Shown: in pieces, positions 49,861 through 59,104 of the stretch
How the letters are laid out: every line of letters begins with the position of its first letter
Numbering within the stretch: the stretch's first letter is position 1
Source of the DNA: Gammaproteobacteria bacterium
Lineage (GTDB): Bacteria > Pseudomonadota > Gammaproteobacteria > HK1
Direction: 5' to 3'
Assembly: GCA_021773795.1 (NCBI GenBank)
Contig: JAJFJT010000022.1
Coordinates: 34,443-98,442 of the forward strand
DNA: 64,000 bases
Program-made: the position numbers and the translations under genes
Notes under the pieces: generated by a model
What the model saw: only the letters and a program-made list of their open reading frames with translations
Database searches by the model: none
What the model was told of the DNA's origin: nothing

Positions 49861-50772
49861 GTGTATACCCGCTGTCAGCACTGCCATACCTGGTTTCGCA
49901 TAGGCGCTGATGCGCTGCGCGAGGGTGACGGCAAGGTGCGGTGTGGCCATTGCCTGGAGGTTTTCAATGCCCTGCACGCCTTGCGCGAGGATTTGCCCGC
50001 AGGCGAAGTAGAGCATTCATCTGCCGATCTGGAGATGAAGACCGAGCCCGCCAATGACGGCATCGTGCGTTGGGAGGCCATCGAGGCATCACTGCAGTTG
50101 CCCTCGTTAAAGGTGGTGGATGTTCCGCCCGAGGCTGAACCGAAGCCAGATCCCGCCCTTGCCCCGGAACTTGATACCAGGGTGGCCATGGAGCCGCCCC
50201 TGGGCGATCTCGGCACCATCGAGAGCATCCGGGAGCCAGAGCTTTCCCCCATGCCCGATGTGCTCAGGGCGGATATAGAGCGTCTGGAGCATGTGGCGCG
50301 GGCCCGTCGCCAACGTGGTTGGTTGCTGGCTTTTGCCGCGCTGCTACTGATGCTTCTGGTGGGCCAGTACGCATGGTTTGCTCCGGAGGATATGGCTCGG
50401 CGTTATCCCGCGGCCCGGCCTTGGCTCGAGCGCTTTTGTGCCCACACAAGTTGCTTACTAAGCCAGCGGCGTGATTTGGGAAAGATGGTGGTGCTGGGGC
50501 GTGATGTCCGGGCCCATCCCCGCTTTGAAGGGGCCTTGCTGGTGAGCGCGGCGCTCTCAAATACAGCCAGCTTTGAGCAGGGCTGGCCGCGACTGCAGTT
50601 TTTGCTGTTTAACGTTAACGGCCAGACCATTGCGAGTCGGGTATTCGAGCCGGAGGAATACCTGGATAAAGGCCTCCCTCGCAAAATGCCATCCGGTACT
50701 CCAATCCAGGTTGGGCTGGAGTTGCTCGCCACCGAGGAGGCCGCGGTGAGTTTTGAGTTTCGTTTTCTGTAA
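49861..50772 (+). CDS. Zinc-ribbon and DUF3426 domain membrane protein
   Basis: A 303-residue protein starting with a MJ0042-type zinc ribbon (CQHCHTWFRIG...CGHCLEVF, about 5-40), then an acidic, proline-rich spacer, one membrane helix (about 157-176, LLAFAALLLMLLVGQYAWF) and a periplasmic DUF3426 domain. It begins with GTG 4 bp after prmA, the usual neighbour. The function is unknown. Confidence 0.85.
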   Translation: MYTRCQHCHTWFRIGADALREGDGKVRCGHCLEVFNALHALREDLPAGEVEHSSADLEMKTEPANDGIVRWEAIEASLQLPSLKVVDVPPEAEPKPDPALAPELDTRVAMEPPLGDLGTIESIREPELSPMPDVLRADIERLEHVARARRQRGWLLAFAALLLMLLVGQYAWFAPEDMARRYPAARPWLERFCAHTSCLLSQRRDLGKMVVLGRDVRAHPRFEGALLVSAALSNTASFEQGWPRLQFLLFNVNGQTIASRVFEPEEYLDKGLPRKMPSGTPIQVGLELLATEEAAVSFEFRFL

Positions 50773-50988
50773 CCACAATAAAAGTGTGGCCTGGGTCACG
50801 AAAATATCTGCTAAATATCTGCTTAAGCGCCACTCTCATCTTCTGCCCGTCGGTCGAAAGGCGTAATATGTGCTCCCCCTGCGGCAGTATCGGGTGGGCT
50901 CCCATCTCCGCACACAAAATGTAATCCACGTGCTTCTTCGTCGGCGCATCATGCCGGGAAGGCACCTCTTACGGTTGGGCTCTGAAGT

Positions 50989-51303
50989 GTGAAAGAAGGC
51001 CATACAGAGAAGACCACGCAAACCGAATCAGAGGTCTTGAGTGCCCCGGGGGAAACTCGCCGGGAGCCGCTGCGTGAATCTGTGCGTCTGGCCGTGGAGT
51101 GCTACTTTGAGCATCTCGGTAGCCATGACACCTGCGGCTTGTACAACATGGTGCTCGGCGAGGTGGAGGCGCCATTGCTTGAAGCCGTTATGCGGCACAC
51201 CAACGGCAACCAGAGCCACGCCGCTACGGTGCTGGGTATCAATCGCGGCACCCTGAGAACAAAGCTCAAGCGTTACGGCCTCAATGGCACCAGTGAGCGC
51301 TAA
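50989..51303 (+). CDS. fis: Fis family DNA-binding protein
   Basis: Nucleoid-associated regulator of 104 residues. The C-terminal helix-turn-helix is strongly Fis-like: EAPLLEAVMRHTNGNQSHAATVLGINRGTLRTKLKRYGL. The N-terminal 25 residues are variable. It starts with GTG. In many gammaproteobacteria dusB lies directly upstream in the same operon; here the space to the DUF3426 gene is only 216 bp with no dusB, so fis must have its own promoter there. Confidence 0.92.
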   Translation: MKEGHTEKTTQTESEVLSAPGETRREPLRESVRLAVECYFEHLGSHDTCGLYNMVLGEVEAPLLEAVMRHTNGNQSHAATVLGINRGTLRTKLKRYGLNGTSER

Positions 51304-51431
51304 CTTTCACGCTACTAAAAAACTCCTCGTTAGTTCTGTAACCCATATCGTGAGCGCTTTCATGCGTCCGCCTTTTGCCGCGCTTACTGCTAAAATGGCG
51401 CGCTTCATTCAAGCATACCAAGGGGACAACA

Positions 51432-53000
51432 ATGGCGAGGGTTGAGCGCGCGCTCATCAGCGTTTCGGACAAGCAGGGGATTGAGGCATTCGCAAAGGCC
51501 CTGACGGAACTGGGCATAGATATCTTATCCACTGGCGGTACCGCCAAATTACTCCAGTCCGCCGGCATTGTGGTGACCGAGGTCTCGGAGCACACCGGCT
51601 TTCCGGAGATCATGGACGGAAGGGTGAAAACCCTGCACCCACGCATCCACGGCGGCCTGCTCGGGCGGCGTGATGTAGATGCCGCCGTGATGGCGAAACA
51701 CGACATCGCCCCCATCGACCTGTTGGTGGTGAACCTCTATCCCTTCGAACAGACGGTCGCCAACCGGGACTGCAGCCTGCCTGTTGCCATCGAAAATATT
51801 GATATCGGTGGCCCGGCCATGTTGCGCGCGGCGGCAAAAAATCATGCCGTGGTGACTGTTGTTGTGGATGCCGCTGATTACGATCGGGTGCTGGAGGAGT
51901 TGCGCGCTGGTGATGGTGAAGTCAGTGCAGATACGCGTTTTGAGTTGGCGCGTAAGACCTATGCGCATACCGCCCATTATGATGGCGCCATCGCCAATTA
52001 TCTCGGTAGTGTGAAGGCCGAGAGCGAGACTCCCTTCCCTCCCACCCTGTCGCTGCAATTCGAGAAGCTCCAGGACATGCGTTATGGCGAAAACCCTCAC
52101 CAAGGGGCTGCTTTCTACCGTAATACGGCGGGCGCGCCGCCTGCATCCCTGGCCAGCGCAGAGTTGATTCAGGGCAAGCCGCTTTCCTTCAATAATGTTG
52201 CCGATGCCGATGCGGCGCTGGAATGCGTGAAGGAGTTTGGGGCGGAGCCCGCCTGCGTCATCGTCAAACACGCCAATCCCTGTGGCGTTGCGGTGGCGGC
52301 CAATCTTGGCCAGGCCTATGACCTTGCTTTTGGGACCGATCCCACGTCCGCCTTTGGCGGCATCATTGCGCTCAATCAGCCACTGGATGAAGCCTTGGCC
52401 CAAGCCATTATCGACCGCCAGTTCGTCGAGGTGATCCTCGCCCCTGACGTGAGTGCGGAGGCTCGCAAGGTGCTGGCGGCCAAGCCCGGGGTACGGGTGC
52501 TCAGTACCGGTAGCTGGCAGGGGCAGGCGGCCAGCGAGTGGAATATGAAACGGGTAGGTGGTGGCTTGCTGGTGCAACAGGGTGATAGCGGGCGTATTGG
52601 TACCGATGATCTTAAAGTGGTCAGCCGGCGGGCGCCGAGTGTGCAGGAGCAGGCCGATCTGTTGTTTGCCTGGAAGGTCGCGAAATTCGTCAAATCCAAC
52701 GCCATTGTCTATTGCCGGGACCAGCGCACCATTGGCGTGGGCGCGGGACAGATGAGCCGGATCTACAGTGCCCGCATCGCGGCCATCAAGGCAGCGGACG
52801 AGGACTTGGAGGTACGTGGTTCGGTGATGGCCTCGGATGCCTTTTTCCCCTTCCGCGATGGCATCGACGCTGCCGCCGAAGTGGGCATTACCGCAGTGAT
52901 CCAGCCCGGTGGCTCGATTCGCGATGAAGAGGTTATCGCTGCTGCCGACGAGTATGACATCGCCATGGTATTCACCGGCATGCGGCATTTTCGCCATTAA
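51432..53000 (+). CDS. purH: Bifunctional AICAR formyltransferase / IMP cyclohydrolase
   Basis: Catalyses the last two steps of IMP synthesis (522 residues from ATG 51432, with AAGGGG upstream). The N-terminal cyclohydrolase domain opens [36 protein letters not shown]; the C-terminal transformylase has [27 protein letters not shown] with the catalytic Lys-His pair, and [12 protein letters not shown]. It ends TGMRHFRH. purD follows 18 bp later. Confidence 0.98.
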   Translation: MARVERALISVSDKQGIEAFAKALTELGIDILSTGGTAKLLQSAGIVVTEVSEHTGFPEIMDGRVKTLHPRIHGGLLGRRDVDAAVMAKHDIAPIDLLVVNLYPFEQTVANRDCSLPVAIENIDIGGPAMLRAAAKNHAVVTVVVDAADYDRVLEELRAGDGEVSADTRFELARKTYAHTAHYDGAIANYLGSVKAESETPFPPTLSLQFEKLQDMRYGENPHQGAAFYRNTAGAPPASLASAELIQGKPLSFNNVADADAALECVKEFGAEPACVIVKHANPCGVAVAANLGQAYDLAFGTDPTSAFGGIIALNQPLDEALAQAIIDRQFVEVILAPDVSAEARKVLAAKPGVRVLSTGSWQGQAASEWNMKRVGGGLLVQQGDSGRIGTDDLKVVSRRAPSVQEQADLLFAWKVAKFVKSNAIVYCRDQRTIGVGAGQMSRIYSARIAAIKAADEDLEVRGSVMASDAFFPFRDGIDAAAEVGITAVIQPGGSIRDEEVIAAADEYDIAMVFTGMRHFRH

Positions 53001-53018
53001 ATAAGGACGGACAAGCAG

Positions 53019-54299
53019 ATGAAAGTACTGATCATCGGTGGTGGCGGACGGGAACATGCGTTGGCCTGGAAGGCGGCTCAGTCGGCACGGGTCAGCGAGG
53101 TGTTTGTGGCACCGGGCAATGCCGGTACCGCTGGCGAAGAGAAGGTACATAACCTGCCCATTGCAGCGGAAAATATCACTGCACTGCTGCGTTTTGCCCG
53201 TGAAAACGATGTGGGGCTGACCATCGTTGGACCGGAGGCGCCGCTGGCAGAGGGGATAGTCGACAGCTTTCGGGAACACGGCCTGCGCATCTTCGGGCCG
53301 ACCCGTGCGGCCGCGCAGCTGGAGGCATCCAAGTCCTATACCAAGGATTTTCTGGCTCGTTACCAGATTGCCTCCGGGGCCTATCAGAGCTTTACCGAGC
53401 TTGAGCCGGCGCTCGTTTATATCCGTGCCCAGGGTGCCCCCGTCGTTATCAAGGCCGATGGTCTGGCAGCGGGCAAGGGCGTGGTGCTGGCCGATACGGT
53501 TGAGGCAGCGGAGCGGGCGGCCACGGAAATGCTTGGCGAGGATAGTTTTGGTGCTGCCGGTCGTAGCATCGTGGTGGAGGAGTTTCTCCACGGCGAGGAG
53601 GCCAGTTTCATTTGCATGGTGGATGGTAGCCACGTATTGCCGCTTGCTACCTCTCAGGATCACAAGGCCCGCGACGAAGGCGATCGTGGCCCCAACACCG
53701 GCGGTATGGGGGCCTACTCCCCCGCTCCGGTGGTAACCGAGGCGATGCACCAGCGCGTCATGACGGAAATTATCGAACCCACCGTGCGTGGCATGGCGGA
53801 AGACGGTAATCCCTACACCGGTTTTCTCTATGCAGGGTTAATGGTTGATGCCGACGGCAATCCCAAGGTGCTGGAGTACAACTGCCGCTTCGGTGATCCC
53901 GAGACCCAGCCGATCCTCATGCGCCTGAAAAGTGACCTCGTAGCACTGTGCGAGGACGCGGTGGAAGGCACCCTCGATACGGCAACCGCCGAGTGGGATC
54001 CGCGTGCATCCCTTGGCGTGGTGTTAAGTGCGGGCGGTTATCCACGTAACTACCGCAAGGGCGACCCCATTAAGGGCCTGGAGCAGGCCACTACCCCGGG
54101 CACCAAAGTCTTCCACGCGGGCACTGCCCTGAAGGACGACGAGGTGGTTACCGATGGTGGCCGCGTACTCTGCGTTTGCGCCCTCGGTGAAACCGTGGAG
54201 GATGCCCAGACCAATGCCTACCGTGAAGTGGATAAAATCTGGTGGGACGGGGTCTATTTCCGCCGCGACATCGGCCATCGTGCGGTGGGGCGGAAATAG
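53019..54299 (+). CDS. purD: Phosphoribosylamine-glycine ligase
   Basis: ATP-grasp enzyme for the second step of purine synthesis, 426 residues. MKVLIIGGGGREHALAWKAAQS is the family N-terminus; VIKADGLAAGKGVVLA and the metal-binding EYNCRFGDPETQPILMRLKSDL follow. AAGGAC sits upstream of the ATG. Cotranscribed with purH. Confidence 0.98.
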   Translation: MKVLIIGGGGREHALAWKAAQSARVSEVFVAPGNAGTAGEEKVHNLPIAAENITALLRFARENDVGLTIVGPEAPLAEGIVDSFREHGLRIFGPTRAAAQLEASKSYTKDFLARYQIASGAYQSFTELEPALVYIRAQGAPVVIKADGLAAGKGVVLADTVEAAERAATEMLGEDSFGAAGRSIVVEEFLHGEEASFICMVDGSHVLPLATSQDHKARDEGDRGPNTGGMGAYSPAPVVTEAMHQRVMTEIIEPTVRGMAEDGNPYTGFLYAGLMVDADGNPKVLEYNCRFGDPETQPILMRLKSDLVALCEDAVEGTLDTATAEWDPRASLGVVLSAGGYPRNYRKGDPIKGLEQATTPGTKVFHAGTALKDDEVVTDGGRVLCVCALGETVEDAQTNAYREVDKIWWDGVYFRRDIGHRAVGRK

Positions 54300-54347
54300 T
54301 CGCGCGGTACGGTTAAAGTTCGGGCCACCCAGGGGAGGAAAGCCGTT

Positions 54348-54638
54348 ATGCAGGTCACCATCGTGCACGTCCATGTCAAACCTGAACACCTTGAGGCCTT
54401 CATCGAGGCTTCGCGCCTGAACCACGAGGCCTCGGTGCAAGAGTCCGGGAATCTTCGTTTTGATGTATTGCAGCTAGCCGAAGATCCCACACGCTTCGTG
54501 CTCTACGAGGCCTACCGCTCGGCGGATGACGCTGCAGCGCACAAACAAACCCCACATTATGCAACATGGCGGGACACGGTTGCCGACTGGATGGCCTCGC
54601 CGCGCGAGGGCGTGTCCTACGAAGGTCTACTGCCGTGA
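54348..54638 (+). CDS. Antibiotic biosynthesis monooxygenase (ABM) domain protein
   Basis: A 96-residue dimeric alpha-beta barrel protein of the ABM/YgiN type. The pattern VHVHVKPEHLEAFIEASRLNHEASVQESGNLRFDVLQLAEDPTRFVLYEAYRS is typical. Members include quinol monooxygenases and the autoinducer-2 enzyme LsrG, so the substrate is open. Its TGA overlaps the GTG of the next gene, so it is cotranslated with the alcohol dehydrogenase and the two may act in one pathway. Confidence 0.85.
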   Translation: MQVTIVHVHVKPEHLEAFIEASRLNHEASVQESGNLRFDVLQLAEDPTRFVLYEAYRSADDAAAHKQTPHYATWRDTVADWMASPREGVSYEGLLP

Positions 54639-55816
54639 CACCCTTTTCCATCGCCCGCTTGCCGCGTATTGAGTTTGGTTGCGGTGCCATCGAGCGAGTC
54701 CCGGATCTCGTTGCTGGCTTTGGCAGCCGGGCGCTGCTGGTCACCGGGGCGCATTCCTTTCAGGCCACACCGCAATGGGAACAGCTACGTTCACAGTTCC
54801 GGCAGCGCAGTATCGCCTGGGAGCAGGTTAATGTTGCGGGCGAGCCCTCACCGCAACTGGTAGATGAGGCGGTTGCTGCTCACGCGAATGGCAACTTCGA
54901 CGTGGTGCTCGGCATAGGTGGTGGCAGTGCCCTGGATGCCGCCAAGGCTATTGCCGGTCTGCTACGCGTTGGGCGTTCGGTGATGGATTATCTGGAGAGG
55001 GTTGGGCCGGAGTTGCCCTACGCCGGACCAGCGTTACCGCTGATTGCAGTGCCTACGACCGCCGGCACCGGCAGCGAGGCCACCAAGAACGCGGTGCTAA
55101 GCATCCATGGCCCGGACGGTTTCAAGAAATCCTTCCGCCACGACATGCTGGTGGCGGAATATGCCGTCGTCGATCCGGATCTGCTGGCTTCGTGCCCGGC
55201 GGCCGTTATCGCTGCCAACGGCATGGATGCCCTGACTCAAGTGCTTGAGTCCTATGTCTCTACGGGTGCCAATGCCTTCACCGATGCCCTCGGACTTGAT
55301 GCCCTGCGTGCCGTGCGTGAAGGCTTGTTGCCACTGTTCCAGTCAGCCGGTGCGGATGCAGTGGCCCGCGAGCGCATGGCCTGGGCCTCGCTGGTTTCCG
55401 GAATCAACCTCGCCCAGACCGGCCTCGGCTCGGTGCATGGTCTGGCATCCCCGCTTGGTGCCTTCTATCCCATTCCGCATGGCGTGGTCTGCGGCACTTT
55501 AGTAGCGGCCGCCACCCGCATGAACCTGACTGCCCTGCGCGAACGTGATCCCAACGGTCCGGCGCTCGCCCGTTATGCTCGGGCTGGCAGCGTATTGAGT
55601 GGTCATCACCACCCGCGCGACGAAGCCTGCGAAGTGCTGGTGTCTATACTCGAGGACTGGACTAGGCAGATGGATCTCGCGCCACTATCCCGTTACGGCT
55701 TGGATGAGAGCGGTCTGGATCAGGTCGTCGCCAACGCTCGGGGCGGCAGCATGAAAACCAACCCCATCGTACTCACCGATGCAGAGCTGCGCACGGTGCT
55801 GGAACAACGCCTCTAG
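54635..55816 (+). CDS. Iron-containing alcohol dehydrogenase
   Basis: Group III metal-dependent dehydrogenase (393 residues from GTG 54635). The NAD-binding GGGSALDAAKAIAG lies near 91-104, PTTAGTGSEATKNAV near 138-152, and the metal ligands in HGLASPLGAFYPIPHGVVCG near 267-286. The frame is open 23 codons further upstream inside the previous gene, but the GTGA overlap is the natural start. The substrate is unknown. Confidence 0.9.
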   Translation: MTPFSIARLPRIEFGCGAIERVPDLVAGFGSRALLVTGAHSFQATPQWEQLRSQFRQRSIAWEQVNVAGEPSPQLVDEAVAAHANGNFDVVLGIGGGSALDAAKAIAGLLRVGRSVMDYLERVGPELPYAGPALPLIAVPTTAGTGSEATKNAVLSIHGPDGFKKSFRHDMLVAEYAVVDPDLLASCPAAVIAANGMDALTQVLESYVSTGANAFTDALGLDALRAVREGLLPLFQSAGADAVARERMAWASLVSGINLAQTGLGSVHGLASPLGAFYPIPHGVVCGTLVAAATRMNLTALRERDPNGPALARYARAGSVLSGHHHPRDEACEVLVSILEDWTRQMDLAPLSRYGLDESGLDQVVANARGGSMKTNPIVLTDAELRTVLEQRL

Positions 55817-55836
55817 CCAATAAAAAAGAGAACACC

Positions 55837-56103
55837 ATGATCCAGGTTGAAGCTATCGATGAGCGCACCTTCAAAGTCACGGTGACAGCCGCCAGCACCA
55901 CAACCCACACTGTGACCGTGGACCCCGCCTACCATCAGCAGTTAGCTGGTGGCCGTATGGATGCCGCAACACTGGTAGAGAAGTCCTTTGAGTTCCTGCT
56001 AGAACGTGAGTCCAATACCAGCATCCTGCGCCGCTTCGATCTGCCCGTCATTGGGCGTTACTTTCCAGAGTATGAAGACAGAATAAGCGAGATGCTTAAA
56101 TAA
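55837..56103 (+). CDS. Small conserved hypothetical protein
   Basis: 88 residues, no membrane segment and no Cys. The N-terminal half looks like beta strands (VEAIDERTFKVTVTAASTTTHTVTVD), the rest helical, ending LPVIGRYFPEYEDRISEMLK. I do not recognise a named family. It lies 20 bp after the alcohol dehydrogenase with a purine-rich spacer before ATG, so probably one transcript with it. Confidence 0.65.
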   Translation: MIQVEAIDERTFKVTVTAASTTTHTVTVDPAYHQQLAGGRMDAATLVEKSFEFLLERESNTSILRRFDLPVIGRYFPEYEDRISEMLK

Positions 56104-56394
56104 ATCAGAACTCCAAAGAGAGCATTTTCCTCCAGCTTGCGCGCCTACAGTTTGTAGATTACGGTAAGACAGGCTGTTGGTAATTACGGAGCGACATCGG
56201 TTCATGGACATACACGGATGTATGGCAGAAATACCCCTCCCCTTTGCATGCGTAGGCATGCCTGCTTCCCGCTTATGTGTTGCTACTGCCGTGGCTGCAT
56301 TACGTCGTGCCCTTGAATTTCCACTTCGTGCTGGGCGAACCAGCACTTTCGAAGGTTCATCAAACAATCATTTTTTTGTTGAGGAGATTGCCTA

Positions 56395-57000
56395 ATGGGC
56401 CTGGTCATCCTTGGCGCGATGGCGCTTTACCTGATTGTCTCCATCATGGTTGTGGTGGCTGCCACGCGGTCGGCCAAACGCAACGACAAGAGCCCGTGGC
56501 GCTGGGGTGGTGGCGCGGCGCTGGTGATGTATCTGCTGGTGTTCTGGGATCACATTCCTACAGTAATTACACACAAATATTACTGTGCTACCGAAGCGGG
56601 TTTCTGGGTGTACAAGACGGTGGATCAGTGGAAGGCCGAGAATCCGGGAGTGTTGGAGACGCTGATTGCAGACAAGAATACGCCATCTATAAGTGAGCGT
56701 GGTGATGGGAGCATAACTAGCACTTACTTACGTAACTCAAGATTTAATTGGGTTGTGACTCAGCGGGATGCATCACAGGTTTTTCCAATCATACGCATGG
56801 ACCAGAAGGTTGTAGATCGAGAAAAAAATGAAGTGTTGGCGCGATATGTAGATTTTGGTAGTGGTAATCGTATTGATGATAAATCTGGGCCTCCTGGCTC
56901 CGTGAGATTTTGGATGGTGAATCATCATTGTGATGGTGGTGGACTTAACCAAGATGTTTTGAGGAATTTCCGAAATGGGGTTACGGGAGCAATAAAATGA
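56395..57000 (+). CDS. Two-pass membrane-anchored protein paired with lipase 1
   Basis: 201 residues: two N-terminal membrane helices (about 3-23 and 40-58) and a soluble C-terminal domain, probably periplasmic, with KYYCATEAGFWVYKTVDQW just after the second helix. The partner gene at 58538 has the equivalent layout and a related YY...C..GG..VYETV stretch, so they are distant paralogues. GAGGAG precedes the ATG, and ATGA couples it to lipase 1. From about 56700 on, GC falls to 43 %. I know no function for this family; an immunity-like or chaperone-like role for the lipase is inference. Confidence 0.75.
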   Translation: MGLVILGAMALYLIVSIMVVVAATRSAKRNDKSPWRWGGGAALVMYLLVFWDHIPTVITHKYYCATEAGFWVYKTVDQWKAENPGVLETLIADKNTPSISERGDGSITSTYLRNSRFNWVVTQRDASQVFPIIRMDQKVVDREKNEVLARYVDFGSGNRIDDKSGPPGSVRFWMVNHHCDGGGLNQDVLRNFRNGVTGAIK

Positions 57001-58541
57001 ATTCAGCTACGTCATTATTTGAGGCCGCATCTCTTGCTGAGGCGGCATATGCAAACTTTGTGGATAATGCAGGCAATTTGCTTACCGATACTGATGATAT
57101 TGAGGCTGCTCTTCAAAACGGCAGTTTCAACAACATGAGTTTCTCCGCTGTTCAAGCTATCGAATTCATAAATCAATGGCGGGTCATCGACCACCTGCCG
57201 GACGCTGACAGCGGTTTCTCCGCAACGGTATTTGAGCGTCTCAATGAGGACGGCACACCAACGGGCCAGTATTCGCTGGCGATTCGTGGTTCCACCACCG
57301 TTGATGGTGGTGTCGATTTCCTCGCCGATGCCGCTCTCATTGTCAGCAATGGCGTGGCGCGACTTCAGCTGGTCGATTTATACAACTTCTGGCAACGAGC
57401 CACGACCACAAAGGATGCAAGCTATACCGCAGCGGTGCTTAACCCCGACTTTGGTACGATTGAATTTGTGGATTCATCCCAACTTGCGGATGCCAATCTG
57501 CGGCTGGGAACCGGTAGCCTCGGCTCCAGTAACATCCTTGACCCCAATGTCACCTCGATAGAGGTCTCCGGGCACTCCCTGGGCGGGCATCTGGCCATGG
57601 CCTTCACGCGTCTGTTTCCTAACATTAATGCCAATGCCATTGCGGTGAACGGACTGGGTTTTAAGACCAATGCGGTTGTGGACAGTCTGTTTTTGGCGCT
57701 GGGCAGCGGCACGGGCTTTGATGAAAGCCGGATTCAAAATGTGTATGGACTGAATGGCCCCGAATTTGCCGCCATGGACAACCTCGTGCTGCAACAACCC
57801 GAGAAGTACGATGGTATTTTCATCGAGAATGGCGGTTTCGCAACAATAGGTGGTCACAGCAGCTCACAGATGACCGACTCCCTCGCCGTCTACAATCTCC
57901 TCGCCAAAGTTGACACCAACCTGAACGATGCTGCTGGCCTGACCAAAATCACCGGCCTGCTCGAAGCCGCCTCCAATACTGCCGAGAATAGCCTGGAAAA
58001 CATCGTCAATGCTTTCGGTGATTTATTGGGTTACGGAACAACGATTACCTTGGACAAGCGGGACGAACTCTATACCCGGATCAACCAGATTCTGTATGTC
58101 TCCCCGGACACCCTTCGCGACTATGCGGGCCTCAACATCCGTGTCTTTGGTAACACCGCCCCTGACGGCACTTTCACCCCCTTCACTGTGGCTGAGATAA
58201 AAACCGCGGTAACCAATGGTGGCATTTCATACCGCTACGCCCTGGAACACCTCAATCCATTCGCCATCACCGGCAACACCGGGATCTACGACAATCACAA
58301 CAATAACGGCCGACTCGATGCCGAAAACTTCTCCGACGACTACCTCACCGACCGCGCCGAGTTTCTCGCGCGCAAGCTGCTCATGGCGGTTTCCGACCAG
58401 GCGGCAGACTTTGGCGACAAGCGTTTCGAGGACAAGGCCAGCGGACTCGTCATCGGTGGCATCGCTCCCCCAACGGGTGGCCAGTACATCTTCGTCGGCG
58501 AAGTTGGCGAAGATAAAAAAGCATGGAAGATGGCGGCATGA
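56997..58541 (+). CDS. Lipase-like alpha/beta hydrolase without RTX tail
   Basis: 514 residues with no signal peptide. The nucleophile elbow is SGHSLGGHLAMAF (Ser194), and His287 in GGHSSSQMTDSLAVY is a likely triad member, as in class 3 (Mbeg1-like) lipases. From about residue 293 a conserved linker shared with lipase 2 follows, including a calcium-loop-like DNHNNNGRLD. The protein ends at [21 protein letters not shown], just where lipase 2 enters its RTX repeats. It may therefore be a catalytic module that has lost its secretion tail. ATGA overlaps join both neighbours. Confidence 0.85.
   Translation: MNSATSLFEAASLAEAAYANFVDNAGNLLTDTDDIEAALQNGSFNNMSFSAVQAIEFINQWRVIDHLPDADSGFSATVFERLNEDGTPTGQYSLAIRGSTTVDGGVDFLADAALIVSNGVARLQLVDLYNFWQRATTTKDASYTAAVLNPDFGTIEFVDSSQLADANLRLGTGSLGSSNILDPNVTSIEVSGHSLGGHLAMAFTRLFPNINANAIAVNGLGFKTNAVVDSLFLALGSGTGFDESRIQNVYGLNGPEFAAMDNLVLQQPEKYDGIFIENGGFATIGGHSSSQMTDSLAVYNLLAKVDTNLNDAAGLTKITGLLEAASNTAENSLENIVNAFGDLLGYGTTITLDKRDELYTRINQILYVSPDTLRDYAGLNIRVFGNTAPDGTFTPFTVAEIKTAVTNGGISYRYALEHLNPFAITGNTGIYDNHNNNGRLDAENFSDDYLTDRAEFLARKLLMAVSDQAADFGDKRFEDKASGLVIGGIAPPTGGQYIFVGEVGEDKKAWKMAA
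57943..57976 (+). repeat. 34-bp direct repeat, copy in lipase 1 linker
   Basis: An exact 34-bp sequence coding for part of the [12 protein letters not shown] stretch, repeated at 59885-59918 in lipase 2. It is the longest identical run I found within the homologous linkers and a likely site for recombination between the two genes. Confidence 0.8.
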
Positions 58542-59104
58542 GCGGCATTTATCTGCTGATCGTATTCGGGGTGTGGGCGGGGCTCACCAGTGCGTTGTGG
58601 AAAGGCTGGCGGCGCTGGCGGGTTTCGGAAGGCGGCAACCGGCGCAGGCGCGATGCGGTGGCGCTTGTCATCGCGCTGCTGTGGTTCGGCGCTTCGTTCT
58701 GGCACGCCGGAGGCCAGAAGATCTACTACGACCTGGAGGTGAAGCGCCTGTGTGCCAGGGACGGCGGGGTCAAGGTGTATGAGACGGTGAAGCTGCCGGC
58801 GGAAGTGTATGACGCTTACGCAAGGAGAAATTGGATTTTGCCGGACAAAGTGCAGGCGAAACCGGGGGATGAGTATTACTACGAGGTGGACCGTCACTAT
58901 TACCGGAAGGGGGAACCGCAAATGATGCGCAGGCAAGCCAAGATCATTCGACGCAGCGACGGGAAGGTGTTGGGCGAGATGGTTCGATACGGGCGCGGAG
59001 GCGGCGATCTTCCTGGCCCGTGGCATCCATCGTCGTTCACTTGTCCTCGGCCGACCGAAGGGCCATACCTTGAACCATCGGTATTTCAAAAAGGAGAATT
59101 CTGA
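58538..59104 (+). CDS. Two-pass membrane-anchored protein paired with RTX lipase 2
   Basis: 188 residues from ATG 58538 ([15 protein letters not shown]), which forms an ATGA overlap with the lipase 1 stop; an ATG five codons earlier exists. Two N-terminal helices with an Arg-rich loop between them ([15 protein letters not shown]) are followed by a soluble domain starting [27 protein letters not shown]. This is the same architecture as the protein at 56395. It ends in a TGATG overlap with the RTX lipase. Function unknown; partner or immunity protein is inference. Confidence 0.75.
   Translation: MSGIYLLIVFGVWAGLTSALWKGWRRWRVSEGGNRRRRDAVALVIALLWFGASFWHAGGQKIYYDLEVKRLCARDGGVKVYETVKLPAEVYDAYARRNWILPDKVQAKPGDEYYYEVDRHYYRKGEPQMMRRQAKIIRRSDGKVLGEMVRYGRGGGDLPGPWHPSSFTCPRPTEGPYLEPSVFQKGEF

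Noticed and set aside
50615..50965. 116-codon minus-strand frame before fis
   Set aside because: Half of it is antisense to the DUF3426 gene, and no start signal is evident.
51549..53750. Open frame of 733 codons on the minus strand
   Set aside because: It lies antisense to purH and purD, which are certain genes. The predicted product is rich in His/Gly/Arg with no recognisable domain, as expected from the reverse of GC-rich codons.
56177..56395. 72-codon frame before the membrane-anchored protein gene
   Set aside because: No ribosome-binding site, ends in the leader of the next gene, no recognisable features. The 290-bp gap probably holds the cassette promoter; a GCATGC-gtag-GCATGC palindrome near 56240 is the only structure seen.
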